This document shows, piece by piece, positions 17,831 to 26,471 of a stretch of 64,000 nucleotides of DNA. The DNA lies in assembly GCF_001458735.1 (NCBI RefSeq), contig NZ_CZQA01000013.1:1-64000 (forward strand), in the 5' to 3' direction. A program made the position numbers and the translations under genes. Origin of the DNA: Candidatus Nitrospira nitrosa. Lineage in GTDB: Bacteria; Nitrospirota; Nitrospiria; Nitrospirales; Nitrospiraceae. Each line of letters begins with the position of its first letter. Position 1 is the stretch's first letter. The notes beneath the pieces were generated by a model. It searched no databases. It saw only the letters and a program-made list of their open reading frames with translations, and was not told the DNA's origin.

Positions 17831-19602
17831 GCAGAACAGTTTCTGACCTATGATGTAAAGGGCAATCTGCTCACGAGCACGGAGCAGAGTATTACCGCCA
17901 CGACCACGTTTACCTACGAAGCGACCTTCAATCAGGTGACGAGCATCACAGATCCCAAGAATCATCTGACCATGATCACCTACGATGCCAAGGGCAACCC
18001 GCTCACGATCACGGATGCGGACAACAACGTCACGCGGTTCTTCTATGACGCGCGTGGGCTCTTGACCGAAACCCGCGACGCGCTCTATCCGGCCAACCCC
18101 GCCACCATATTCACCTACGATCCACTGGGACGGCTGCTCACCACCACCGATCCGTTGCACCGCACCACAACCTTGACCTATGACAGCGCCGGGAACGTGG
18201 CGACGTCGAAGGATCACCTCGATCGCATCACGGCCTTTGAGTATGATGTAAAGAATCGGTTGAAGAAGGTGACCGATCCCCTCTTGGGTGAGACGGTCTA
18301 TACCTATGACGGGAATGGCAATCTCCTCACCGTGAAGGACGCGAAGAACCAGATCACCACGTTTGCCTACGACAGCCGGAATCGACTCGCCAGCACGACC
18401 GATCCGCTGGGCAAAGTCGAAACCTATGAGTACGACGGCAATGATAATCTGACCAAGCGCATCACACCCAAACTGGACCAGATTGTCTTTGCCTACGATC
18501 CGGTGAACCAATTGTTGAGCAAGACGCTCCCCGGGAATCTGCTCACCAGTTATCAATACGATCTCGTGGGCAACTTGACGACCGTGACCGATCCCGATAG
18601 CGTGCTCACCATGACGTACGATCAGGCCAATCGGCTCACCACGGTGAAGACCGATGGCTCGTCCAATCAACCAACTGTGACGTTGAGCGCTGACTACGAC
18701 AAAACCGGCAATCGGCTGGCGCTCACTCATCCGACCGGGCAGACGAGCTACGCCTACGATGTGCTGAATCGGCTGAGTCGTGTGGCTACCTCTGATGCGA
18801 ACACCTGTCCCGCCTCCCCGACTGCCGACTTGGTCAGCTGGTGGCGAGCGGAGGGCACGGCCACGGATAGTCAGGACGGCAACACGGGCACCCTGCAGAA
18901 CGGCCTCACCTTCGCGACGGGACGTGTCGGCCAAGCCTTCAGCCTGGATGGCGTGAATGATTATGTGGCGATCCCGTTTGCCACGAACCTCAATCTCGCT
19001 CCCACGGGGGCGTTCACGCTCGCGGCCTGGGTCCAGCCCCAACCACGCGGCCAGTTTCAAGCGGTGGTGGTCAAGTCTCCCACAAGCGGCATCTGGGACT
19101 GGGGCCTCTATGTCGATCCCACGGGGCACGTCGTCAGTGGGCGCAATGGGAATTTGACGGTCTCGTCGTCGACGGTCGTCCAAGCGGGGCAGTGGATTCA
19201 CGCCGCGGTGACGTACAGCAATGGCACCTGGCAGCTCTATATGAATGGCGTGCTCGAAAGCACGGCCACGGGGGCGCTCATCACGCAATCGACCGGGGGG
19301 CTGGCCATCGGGAGGACGGGTGACGCGAATAGCGGCTACTCTCAAGGCCTGATCGATGAGGTGCGGCTGTACAGCCGAGTCCTCACGCCCGGTGAACTGG
19401 CGGCGGGTGCCTGTCAGGATGCGACGACGTTCACTTACGACGCCCTGAGTCGCCGCACGGCCATGACCTTGCCGAACGGGACCCAGACGACGTACACCTA
19501 TGATCCCGCCTCGCAAGTGCAACAGATTCTCCACCAGCTCGGCGCCAGCGGCCCCACGATCAACCAAGCCGCCTACACCTATAACGGCGTGGGCAATCGC
19601 AC
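17831..19602 (+). pseudogene. Rhs/YD-repeat protein, 5'-truncated first part, interrupted by IS3 copy 2
   Basis: About 590 residues of YD repeats (FLTYDVKGNLLTS, TYDAKGNPLTITD, YEYDGNDNLTKRI). A LamG/concanavalin-like domain is inserted at about 18810-19430 (LVSWWRAEGTATDSQ ... DEVRLYSRVLTPGELAAG). The frame is open only from 17804, and no ATG, GTG or TTG start lies before the first repeat, so the N-terminal part of a normal Rhs protein is missing. The IS enters in VGNRT; without the IS and one GCAC the frame continues as VGNRTSLTDRRGSQAFGYD at 20878. Probably not expressed as a functional protein. Confidence 0.85.
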
Positions 19603-19642
19603 TGACCCCGGTTGTCAAGAGTGGACGCCATGAATGACAGTC

Positions 19643-20503
19643 TCACGCCGCCGACTGTTGACGGGCCCACCGTTGGGCAAATGCCGCGGGCGAGCGATTC
19701 CCCAGCCGGGAATGCCGTCGCTGGCGGTTGTAGAACACCTCGATGTATGCTGTAATCTCTTGCCGAGCCTGCTCCCGCGTCTCATATCGTCGGTGATGCA
19801 CCAGCTCAGTTTTCAGTGTTCCCCAGAAACTCTCCATCGGTGCGTTGTCATAGCAATTGCCCTTGCGACTCATGGAGGGGATCATGCCGAACTGCCGCAG
19901 CTGATCCTGATAGTCGTGGGCACAATATTGAGACCCACGGTCGGAGTGGTGGAGCAAGCCCGGGCGTGGGCGTTTCGCCCCGACCGCGTTCCCCAAGGCG
20001 TGGCGCACCAAGTCCGTCGTCATCCGGGCCCCCATGGCATACCCGACGACCTCACAGGTATACAGATCCTTGACCCCGGCTACATACAACCACCCTTCCC
20101 CTGTAGGAACATAGGTGATGTCGGTGAGCCAGGTCTCATTCGGGCGTGTCGCGGTGAACGTTTGTGCCAAGCGATTCTCCGCCACCGGCAGGTGATGCGC
20201 CGAATCCGTGGTGATCGTGAACCGTCGCACCGGTGTGCAGCGCAGGCCCAGTTTCTTCCGCAGCCGCTTGATACGGCCGATCCCAGCTGGAAAGCCGTCT
20301 TCACGCAATTCCGCTTGGAGGCGCTCCGGGCCGTACGTGTGTCGGGTCCGCACGTGTGCCGCCTGAATCGCCACTTCCAGCCGCGCATTCTCCTGGGCGC
20401 GTGTCGACGGACGCCGATGCTGCCAGGCATAGTAGCCGCTTCGGGACACCTCCAGCACCCGACACAACAGAGTCAACGGATACTGGAGACGCAGCGTCCT
20501 CAT
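19643..20503 (-). CDS. IS3-family transposase OrfB (copy 2)
   Basis: A 286-residue DDE transposase, identical to the copy at 375-1235, including D128, D188 and E224. It overlaps its orfA by 4 bp and is transcribed against the Rhs gene it interrupts. Confidence 0.95.
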   Translation of the reverse strand: MRTLRLQYPLTLLCRVLEVSRSGYYAWQHRRPSTRAQENARLEVAIQAAHVRTRHTYGPERLQAELREDGFPAGIGRIKRLRKKLGLRCTPVRRFTITTDSAHHLPVAENRLAQTFTATRPNETWLTDITYVPTGEGWLYVAGVKDLYTCEVVGYAMGARMTTDLVRHALGNAVGAKRPRPGLLHHSDRGSQYCAHDYQDQLRQFGMIPSMSRKGNCYDNAPMESFWGTLKTELVHHRRYETREQARQEITAYIEVFYNRQRRHSRLGNRSPAAFAQRWARQQSAA

Positions 20504-20817
20504 GAGCGCGTACCGGGCAGCTGCGCCTTGGCAAAGTACGCGGTGGCTTTTTTTAAGATGTCGCGCTCCATCCGCGCTTCCGCAAGATCCCGTTTGAGCC
20601 GAGACACCTCGGCCTCCAGCTCCGTCACGGGCCGTCGGCTCTCTCCCAGCGTAGTGAGCTGGCCCTGCCGAGCCCGACCCACCCAGCGCTCGAGCGTCCT
20701 GCCCGACATGCTCAGGCGCCTGGCGGCCTCCGGAATCGTCACCTGCTGTTCCAGGACTAGCCGCACGGCCTGCTCTCGGAACTCCTTCGTATACTGCTGT
20801 CGCGGGACCTGTTCCAT
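20500..20817 (-). CDS. IS3-family transposase OrfA (copy 2)
   Basis: A 105-residue helix-turn-helix subunit, identical to the copy at 61-378. The same A7 run (a T7 run on the + strand) provides the -1 frameshift site. Confidence 0.95.
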   Translation of the reverse strand: MEQVPRQQYTKEFREQAVRLVLEQQVTIPEAARRLSMSGRTLERWVGRARQGQLTTLGESRRPVTELEAEVSRLKRDLAEARMERDILKKATAYFAKAQLPGTRS

Positions 20818-20877
20818 CTCACACCTCCAGCCCTCTCATTCTAGGTTGAAGGCGTCCACTTTTTCGAGCTTACCTCA

Positions 20878-22064
20878 GCACATCGTTGACGGACAGGAGA
20901 GGCAGTCAGGCGTTTGGGTACGACAATCTCGATCGACTCACCTCGGCCTCCCATCCCCTCCTTGGCACGCCGCAGGCGTTTGCGTATGATCCGGTGGGCA
21001 ACCGCACCACAGGCGGCAGCGTGGTGAATGCGGGGAATCAACTCACCGCCGATGTGACGCACAGTTACCAGTATGACGATAACGGGAACCTGACGCGGAA
21101 GACGCTCCTCGCCACCGGGAACTTCACCCAGTACACCTACGATGCCGAGAACCGGCTGACGAAGGTCGAAGACTTCGTCGCCGGGAATCCCACGGCAGCA
21201 TTCACAAGCACCTACCGCTACGATGGCTTGGGGCGCAGGATCGAGAAGGTGGCGAACGGCCAAACCAAACGCTACATCTACGACGGCGAGGACATCTTGC
21301 TCGAGTACGACGGCAGCAACACGTTGCAGGCGCGCTACACCCATGGCCCGGGCATTGATGAGCCCATTGCCGTGACGAAGGGCGGTTCGACGTTCTTCTA
21401 CCATCAAGACGGCCTCGGTTCCGTCACGGATCTGACGGATAGCGCTGGAGCCACGGCAAAGAGTTACAGCTACGATGCGTACGGGAATATTCTTGAGTCC
21501 CCTGGCACCTTGGAGCAGCCGTACACCTATACGGGCCGGGAGTTTGATAGTGAGTCTGGGCTCTACTACTACCGGGCGAGGTATTACGACTCAGCCGTAG
21601 GGAGATTTTCACAGCGTGATCCAGTTGGGTTTTCAGGAGGTCTGAATTTCTATCAATATGTCGGTTCCAATCCAACAAATATGGTTGACCCAACGGGGAA
21701 GTTTGCGATGGTGCTTCCCTTGCTGCCTACGTTACCAATTATTACTACTTCAGTCGCGAACGCACTCGGAGGGCTAGCAATTGCAGCAATGATCGCCAGC
21801 TCAGGGGATTCGCAGCAAGCAGCTCAGAAACAGGCTGAGCATGATGCGTACAAGGCTCGATGTAATCAGGGGCCCCCTTCCGGTTTGGATCAATGCGAGA
21901 CGGCAAGGTGGGAACTGGAAAGGAATAAAGATTGTTTCCGTATGCGTCTGGATTGGATAAGGAGATGGGGATCGACACCGGGTCTGGAGGACCAACTCGC
22001 GCAGGTTGGGCGAGCTATAAAGAATGCAGAGGCAAGGGTAAAGGAGTTTTGCGGTTGTCGTTAG
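20878..22064 (+). pseudogene. Rhs/YD-repeat protein, C-terminal part with core and variable toxin-like tip
   Basis: The continuation of the Rhs gene after the IS. YD repeats lead to the Rhs-associated core: YRARYYDSAVGRFSQRDPVG, GLNFYQYVGSNPTNMVDPTG. After DPTG (21687-21698) the sequence changes to a 121-residue tip: a hydrophobic stretch (LGGLAIAAMIASSG), then a Cys-containing helical part (CETARWELERNKDCF, ending VKEFCGCR). Such tips are normally toxins cut from the shell by Rhs. The tip's family is not recognised. A TTG at 20886 could start a shortened product. The ankyrin gene follows after 11 bp. Confidence 0.8.
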
Positions 22065-22075
22065 GGAAAGACGAA

Positions 22076-22471
22076 ATGGCCCGTGAATTGTCCGTCCAGC
22101 AGATTTTTGATCGATACAAAACACTCCCTGAGTTTATCGATATGGAGCTTACAGATGTTAATCAAACTGGGCACTTTGGAAGTAGCCCACTGCATGTTGC
22201 TTGCGTAAGAGGTGACCTTGAAGAAGTTTTGCCACTTCTAACCGCAGGGGCTGATATGAATTTAAGGGGAGAACTTGGCTATACACCACTTCACGACGCA
22301 GCAGCACAGGGACATATAGAAGTTGTGAAGGTGTTGTTGCAAAGAGGCGCTATTCCGAAAATAAAGAATGATGAAGGGGAAACGCCTAGAGATAGAGCGG
22401 AGAGTAAGGGCTTTTTCGATATCGTTGCTCTCTTCGATACCGTGCCTAATGATGACCATTGCTCAACCTGA
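22076..22471 (+). CDS. Ankyrin-repeat protein, probable immunity protein of the Rhs tip
   Basis: A 131-residue protein with at least two ankyrin repeats: GSSPLHVACVRGDLEEVLPLLTAGADMNLR and GYTPLHDAAAQGHIEVVKVLLQRGA, plus a degenerate third (GETPRDRAESKGF). The start is the ATG at 22076 behind AGGGA; the longer frame from 21932 lies inside the Rhs tip. Its position 11 bp after a variable Rhs tip is where cognate immunity genes sit, and ankyrin proteins are a known immunity class in polymorphic toxin systems. It looks more AT-rich than the Rhs core, as expected for a swapped cassette. Confidence 0.75.
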   Translation: MARELSVQQIFDRYKTLPEFIDMELTDVNQTGHFGSSPLHVACVRGDLEEVLPLLTAGADMNLRGELGYTPLHDAAAQGHIEVVKVLLQRGAIPKIKNDEGETPRDRAESKGFFDIVALFDTVPNDDHCST

Positions 22472-22599
22472 CCTCTCACCCGCTGCCGAATGGCACGATC
22501 TAGTAGTCCACCGCGCTTGCGCCCAATCGAGAACTTGCCAGAAGGTTGTCCCATGCCTGGGTTGTCCTCCACACTCACACTACTAGTTCCAGCCTCAGC

Positions 22600-23384
22600 C
22601 TACGACGAACGGGCAGAGGGCTTCAGGTATGATCCCGCCTCGCAAGTGACGAACATCCTGCACCAGCTCACGGCCAGTGCCACACAGATCAACAAGGCGG
22701 ACTATCTCTATAACGGGGTGGGGAACCGGACGAGTCTCACGGATCGGCGCGGGATCCAGAATTTCGGGTACGACACCCTGGATCGGCTGACGAGCGCGTC
22801 TCATCCCTTGCTCGGCACGGCGCAAGCCTTCGCCTATGACCCGGTGGGCAATCGCACGACGGCAGGCAATGTGACCAATGCCGGGAATCAACTCACCGCC
22901 GATGCCACGCACAGTTACCAGTATGACGACAATGGCAATCTGACGCGCAAGACCCTGCTCGCCACCGGCACCTATACGCAGTACAGCTACGATGCCGAAA
23001 ACCGATTGGTAAAGGTCGAAGACTTCGTGGCCGGCAATCCGACGCCCGCGTTCACCTCCACGTATCGGTATGATGGTCTTGGAAGAAGAATTGAGAAGGT
23101 CGCGAATGGGCAGACGAAACGGTACGTCTACGATGGCGAGGATATTTTGCTGGAGTACGACGGCAGCAATGTCTTGCAAGCTCGCTACACGCACGGCCCC
23201 GGCATTGATGAACCCATCGCGGTCACGAAGGGCGGCAACACCTACTTCTACCATCAAGATGGGCTCGGCAGCGTGACGGATCTCACGGATTCAGCTGGAG
23301 TCACGGCGAAGAGCTACAGCTACGACGCCTATGGCACCATCCTCGAATCACCAGGCACGATCGAGCAGCCGGCCGACAGTAATA
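22600..23384 (+). pseudogene. Orphan Rhs core fragment 1
   Basis: A second copy of the distal Rhs core, starting at FRYDPASQV and running through GVGNRTSLTDRRGIQNFGYD to YDAYGTILESPGTIEQP. It is homologous to the main gene from about 19500 to 21520 with the IS removed, and has the uninterrupted version of the IS target. It lacks a 5' part and is cut before the YTGREFD motif by the transposase element at 23385. The reading frame runs without a stop into the transposase, giving an artificial fusion frame. Confidence 0.8.
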
Positions 23385-24310
23385 GGGTCAGATCTTGTCT
23401 TGTGCATGGAGAGTGCGGTAGTCTGTCAGGCATGGCTCGCCCCCTTCGTCTCGAATATGCTGGTGCGCTCTACCACGTCACCGCGCGAGGCAACGCCCGG
23501 CAAGATATCTTTCTGGATGACGACGACCGGCAGCGGTTCTTGGGCGTGCTCGATCGCGTTGTCTCCCGCTTTCATTTGTTGCTCCACGCCTACTGCCTGA
23601 TGGACAATCACTTTCACCTGGTGGTGGAAACGCCCGAGGCCAATCTGTCCAAGGCCATGCGCCAACTCAACGGCGTCTATGCCCAGGTCTTCAACCGACG
23701 GCACCAGCGGGTCGGTCACGTCTTACAAGGCCGGTTTAAGGCGATTGTGGTGGAGCGAGAGGGCTACCTGTTGGAACTCTGCCGCTACGTGGTGCTCAAC
23801 CCGGTGCGCGCTGGCCTCATCCGCCAGCCCAACACCTATCCCTGGTCCAGCTATCGTGCGACCGCAGGACTGGCGTCTGCACCGGCGTGTCTCACCGTAG
23901 ACTGGCTCTTATCCCAGTTTGGCCGCCAGCGGTCAGCCGCCCAAACGAAGTATCGTGCGTTTGTAGCCGAGGGCATCGGACAAGAGTCCCCGTGGGAGCA
24001 GGTGCAAGGACAGGTGTTGCTCGGGAGCGACCGGTTTGTCGAACAACTCCGCCCGGGGCTTCAGGAGAAGCGACCGATGAAAGAGATTCCCCGGCAGCAA
24101 CGGTTTGCCGACCGGCCGACCTTGCGCCAGTTATTTCCCGTCCGGTTCCGTGCCAACCGCACTCAACGCAATGAGACGATCCGCAGAGCCCACGTGGAGC
24201 ATGGCTACAGCCTGTCAGACATCGGTCGCGTGCTAGACTTGCACTATTCGACCATCAGTCGCCTTGTGAGCGCGCAAGAACATCCGAATGCACAACACAA
24301 GATCTGACCC
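23385..24310 (+). mobile_element. REP-associated-type transposase element with terminal inverted repeats
   Basis: The left end starts GGGTCAGATCTTGT at 23385 and the right end finishes ACAAGATCTGACCC at 24310. The 23-bp arms match except for one base. The unit contains only the HUH transposase, whose stop codon lies in the right arm. It sits inside orphan Rhs fragment 1. Confidence 0.75.
23432..24307 (+). CDS. Y1-type (REP-associated) HUH transposase
   Basis: A 291-residue single-strand transposase starting at the ATG at 23432 (MARPLRLEYAGALYHVTARG, the canonical N-terminus). The HUH metal site is MDNHFHLVVET. The nucleophilic Tyr is expected in LCRYVVLNPVRAGL. The C-terminal extension carries a helix-turn-helix-like DIGRVLDLHYSTISRLV, typical of the subgroup that acts on REP-like palindromes. 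It is in frame with the Rhs fragment upstream by chance. It appears intact. Confidence 0.9.
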   Translation: MARPLRLEYAGALYHVTARGNARQDIFLDDDDRQRFLGVLDRVVSRFHLLLHAYCLMDNHFHLVVETPEANLSKAMRQLNGVYAQVFNRRHQRVGHVLQGRFKAIVVEREGYLLELCRYVVLNPVRAGLIRQPNTYPWSSYRATAGLASAPACLTVDWLLSQFGRQRSAAQTKYRAFVAEGIGQESPWEQVQGQVLLGSDRFVEQLRPGLQEKRPMKEIPRQQRFADRPTLRQLFPVRFRANRTQRNETIRRAHVEHGYSLSDIGRVLDLHYSTISRLVSAQEHPNAQHKI

Positions 24311-24451
24311 CAAATGTGGCATACGGAGTCCATGCTGGTCGATACTGTCCGACGTATTCTTGCAGACTAATTGGTGGACCCAGCGACTTAGCGTACAGTA
24401 ACCCAGTGAGACGCCTGCACCATGTCACGGTATATGCTGCTGGTGAGAATG

Positions 24452-24474
24452 ATGCACGATTCAAGATCTGACCC
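24452..24474 (+). repeat. Solo right-end repeat of the REP-type transposase family
   Basis: ATGCACGATTCAAGATCTGACCC matches the right arm of the element at 24288-24310, with a few changes. The bases before it could encode a NDARFKI-type C-terminus, so it may be the remnant of a second deleted transposase. Confidence 0.5.
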
Positions 24475-24502
24475 TAACTTGCTGTTCGAAAGGCGGATGA
24501 TC

Positions 24503-24916
24503 ATGAAAACGAAAGTGTTCTGCCTGTTGAGCATGGTCATGGTGCTTGCCTGCTCCCCACTCCGTGCCTTGGGAGAGATTTCGGAGTCACAGGCGATCGA
24601 ACTCGCGAACAAAGAGGTCGAGAAATATTACATCAATCCTGCTCAGTGGCATATCCGTGCCGAAAAAGATCGGCGTGAGTGGCAAGCGACGCGCGAGGCC
24701 TGGGAACACTGGGTTGCCACCGTCGCACGAGGAGGTGTCGCTGTCTACAATGCAAGGATTGCGAAAATTGAGAACGCGATCAAGGGGCGGGAGGTGTGGT
24801 TTGTCACCTATAAGCGCATTATCCCTCCTGGGCAAGTTCCGCACCATAGCGAAGCCATTGTTTTTCTCGATGCCCAGACCGGACAAATCTTGGACGTCAA
24901 AAACCAAGAAGAGTAA
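24503..24916 (+). CDS. Secreted PepSY-like small protein
   Basis: A 137-residue exported protein with a signal peptide, MKTKVFCLLSMVMVLACSPLRALG. The mature part begins EISESQAIELANKEVEKYYINP and ends AIVFLDAQTGQILDV, the arrangement of PepSY-type inhibitory or propeptide domains. The start at 24503 is favoured over 24497 because AAGG is about 8 bp upstream. It lies alone between two Rhs fragments. The function is unknown. Confidence 0.55.
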   Translation: MKTKVFCLLSMVMVLACSPLRALGEISESQAIELANKEVEKYYINPAQWHIRAEKDRREWQATREAWEHWVATVARGGVAVYNARIAKIENAIKGREVWFVTYKRIIPPGQVPHHSEAIVFLDAQTGQILDVKNQEE

Positions 24917-25071
24917 CCCCCACAACCTCACCAAAAGAAAAAGATAGGGTCTGTTCTTGGCTCTGCAGTGTTGGCAACTCCTCTGCTCTTGTAAAGTTCC
25001 ACGCGACTGCTAGAATCGTGTCTCATGACCGCTGTCTGCTCGTCGTGTCCGCCGCGAAAAGTAGAATTCGA

Positions 25072-25339
25072 GTTACCCCTAACCTGCGACGAACTCACAG
25101 AGGGGTTCAGGTATGATCCCGCCTTGCAAGTCCAGCAGATTCTCCACCAGCTCGGGGCTACCAGGCCGACGATCAACCAAGCCGCCTACACCTACACTGG
25201 CGTGGGCAATCGCGAGAGCCTCACCGATCGCCGTGGCATCCAAAACTTTGGGTACGACAATCTCGATCGGCTGACTTCAGCCTCTCATCCTTTGCTTGGC
25301 ACACCGCAATCATTCGCCTATGACGCCGTTGGAGCTTGA
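25072..25339 (+). pseudogene. Orphan Rhs core fragment 2
   Basis: A short Rhs remnant, GFRYDPALQVQQILHQLG ... GVGNRESLTDRRGIQNFGYDNLDRLTSASHPLLGTPQSFAYD, ending at a stop soon after YDAVGA. It begins at the same core position as fragment 1. The 40 bp or so before that point are also similar in the two fragments (GACGAAC..., then AGAGGG.TTCAGG), so they share a duplication border. Confidence 0.8.
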
Positions 25340-25425
25340 CACAACGGGGGAACCGTACGCTTTCGAGTGGTGGGATGTAGAAACGTGGTGTAGAATATCG
25401 TTACGACTTTCTTTAGGAGGCTCGC

Positions 25426-25746
25426 ATGGTACGGAGCAACCACGAACCGTCTTACCGAGCACGCGCGTTGAAATTACTCCCCTGGATTTGTGCCCACTGC
25501 GGGCGGGAGTTTGACGGCAAGAAACTGAGTCAGCTCACAATCCATCACAAAGACCACAACCATCACAATAATCCCCCCGACGGCAGCAACTGGGAGTTGC
25601 TCTGTCTCTACTGCCATGACAACGAACATCAACGCGATCAGGCCGGTCCTGGGCTAGACGACTCACCCTTGAGCCGTGAAGCCGATCGGCCGTTCACACC
25701 CTTCGCCCGACAGGCCAACCTACTCAAACGCAACAGGGCGGCCTGA
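25426..25746 (+). CDS. YajD-like HNH nuclease-domain protein
   Basis: A 106-residue protein with a zinc-type HNH motif: WICAHCGREF, then LTIHHKDHNHHNNPPDGSNWELLCLYCHDNEHQ, with both CxxC pairs and the catalytic HH-N-H pattern present. This arrangement matches the YajD family. It has its own RBS (TTTAGGAGG) and so is not simply an Rhs tip, although it follows an Rhs fragment by 87 bp. Endonuclease activity is expected but the role is unproven. Confidence 0.85.
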   Translation: MVRSNHEPSYRARALKLLPWICAHCGREFDGKKLSQLTIHHKDHNHHNNPPDGSNWELLCLYCHDNEHQRDQAGPGLDDSPLSREADRPFTPFARQANLLKRNRAA

Positions 25747-25748
25747 TC

Positions 25749-25997
25749 AAGCCCACCCAACCTCCTACGACAAATGCCGAAGCGCTAAAGAGAAACGGCC
25801 TCTCCTTCCGTAAGAAGAAGCGCCGCTACAGCAAACCACTCGACAAACAGCGCCACAAGATCGAAGTCATGTTCGGCCGCATCCAGGATTGGCGGCGCAT
25901 TGCGATGCGGTACGACCGCTGCACCCACACGTTCTTTTCCGCCATCTGTCTCGCGGCCACCGTCATCTTCTCTCTCATCGAACGAGTCCTGAACTAG
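25749..25997 (+). pseudogene. IS5-family transposase, C-terminal remnant
   Basis: An open frame of about 82 codons without a start, ending at TAG 25995. It carries the IS5 C-terminal signature KQRHKIEVMFGRIQDWRRIAMRYDRC, then FFSAICLAATVIF. The N-terminal catalytic Asp motifs are absent. It begins where the HNH gene ends, so the left border of the remnant is unclear. Confidence 0.8.
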
Positions 25998-26353
25998 GTC
26001 TCCATCATCTCCAGCCTGACATCGCATTCATGTCCACAGGCCGTGCAGCGGATGTAGTCCGATTCGACGGCGAATTCGTCGGTGCGGATCCCCATACCTC
26101 CGCAATCCGGACATCGGACAAGCTGGACCCGCTCATCGTGAATCGTTTCGTAGTGAGCGCCGTGAAGACAATAGATCGGCTTTCCATCGAGCAGCCATGG
26201 CCGTCCTTGTTTATCGACGACCGGCAGGACGAGATAATGATGGTTCACGTAGGCTTCCAAGTCCTGCCGATTGGTGAACCTATTTTTGATCAACCGGCCT
26301 CCCAAGGCCTCGTAGAGCGCATGTCCTTTTACGATCGCCTTTGTCGGTCCCAT
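25994..26353 (-). CDS. Uncharacterised zinc-ribbon protein
   Basis: A 119-residue protein from the ATG at 26353 (MGPTKAIVKGHALYEALGG) behind GGGAG. The C-terminal half has two CxxC pairs, RCPDCGGMGIRT and RCTACGHECDV, spaced as in a zinc ribbon. The middle shows HHYLVLPVVDKQGRPWLLDG. No family name can be given. It overlaps the end of the IS5 remnant by 4 bp. Confidence 0.6.
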   Translation of the reverse strand: MGPTKAIVKGHALYEALGGRLIKNRFTNRQDLEAYVNHHYLVLPVVDKQGRPWLLDGKPIYCLHGAHYETIHDERVQLVRCPDCGGMGIRTDEFAVESDYIRCTACGHECDVRLEMMET

Positions 26354-26471
26354 AACTCCCTCCCCTCGCCAGCGATTGGGTTGTGCGCACACCCATCCTC
26401 CCCACTCCCACCGTCTCACCCGAACGTTCCCCCACACTCAAACCCACAAGGATCGAGCCAACACCATACCG

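Larger units (their letters stand above)
19603..20877 (-). mobile_element. IS3-family insertion sequence, copy 2 (inverted)
   Basis: A 1275-bp element identical in length and proteins to copy 1 and in the opposite orientation. The inverted repeats end TGA. The flanks carry a 4-bp direct repeat, GCAC at 19599-19602 and GCAC at 20878-20881, the expected IS3-type target duplication. It interrupts the Rhs gene. Confidence 0.96.

Noticed and set aside
17792-19618. 608-codon open frame on the minus strand
   Set aside because: It runs exactly antisense to the YD-repeat gene. Its Gly/Arg/Ile-rich translation is what the complement of repeated YD codons gives, and it has no family motif.
1-20877. A composite transposon made by the two IS3 copies
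   Set aside because: The enclosed 18 kb holds essential dnaE and accA and other ordinary chromosomal genes. The copies more likely inserted independently, and the second has its own target duplication.
22490-24307. A single Rhs-transposase fusion protein of 605 residues
   Set aside because: The junction falls at the left inverted repeat of the transposable element, and the transposase has its own canonical start at 23432. The fusion frame is an insertion by-product.
25426-25746. HNH protein as the toxin tip of the third Rhs fragment
   Set aside because: The Rhs frame ends at a stop before it, it has its own strong ribosome binding site, and it matches the free-standing YajD type.
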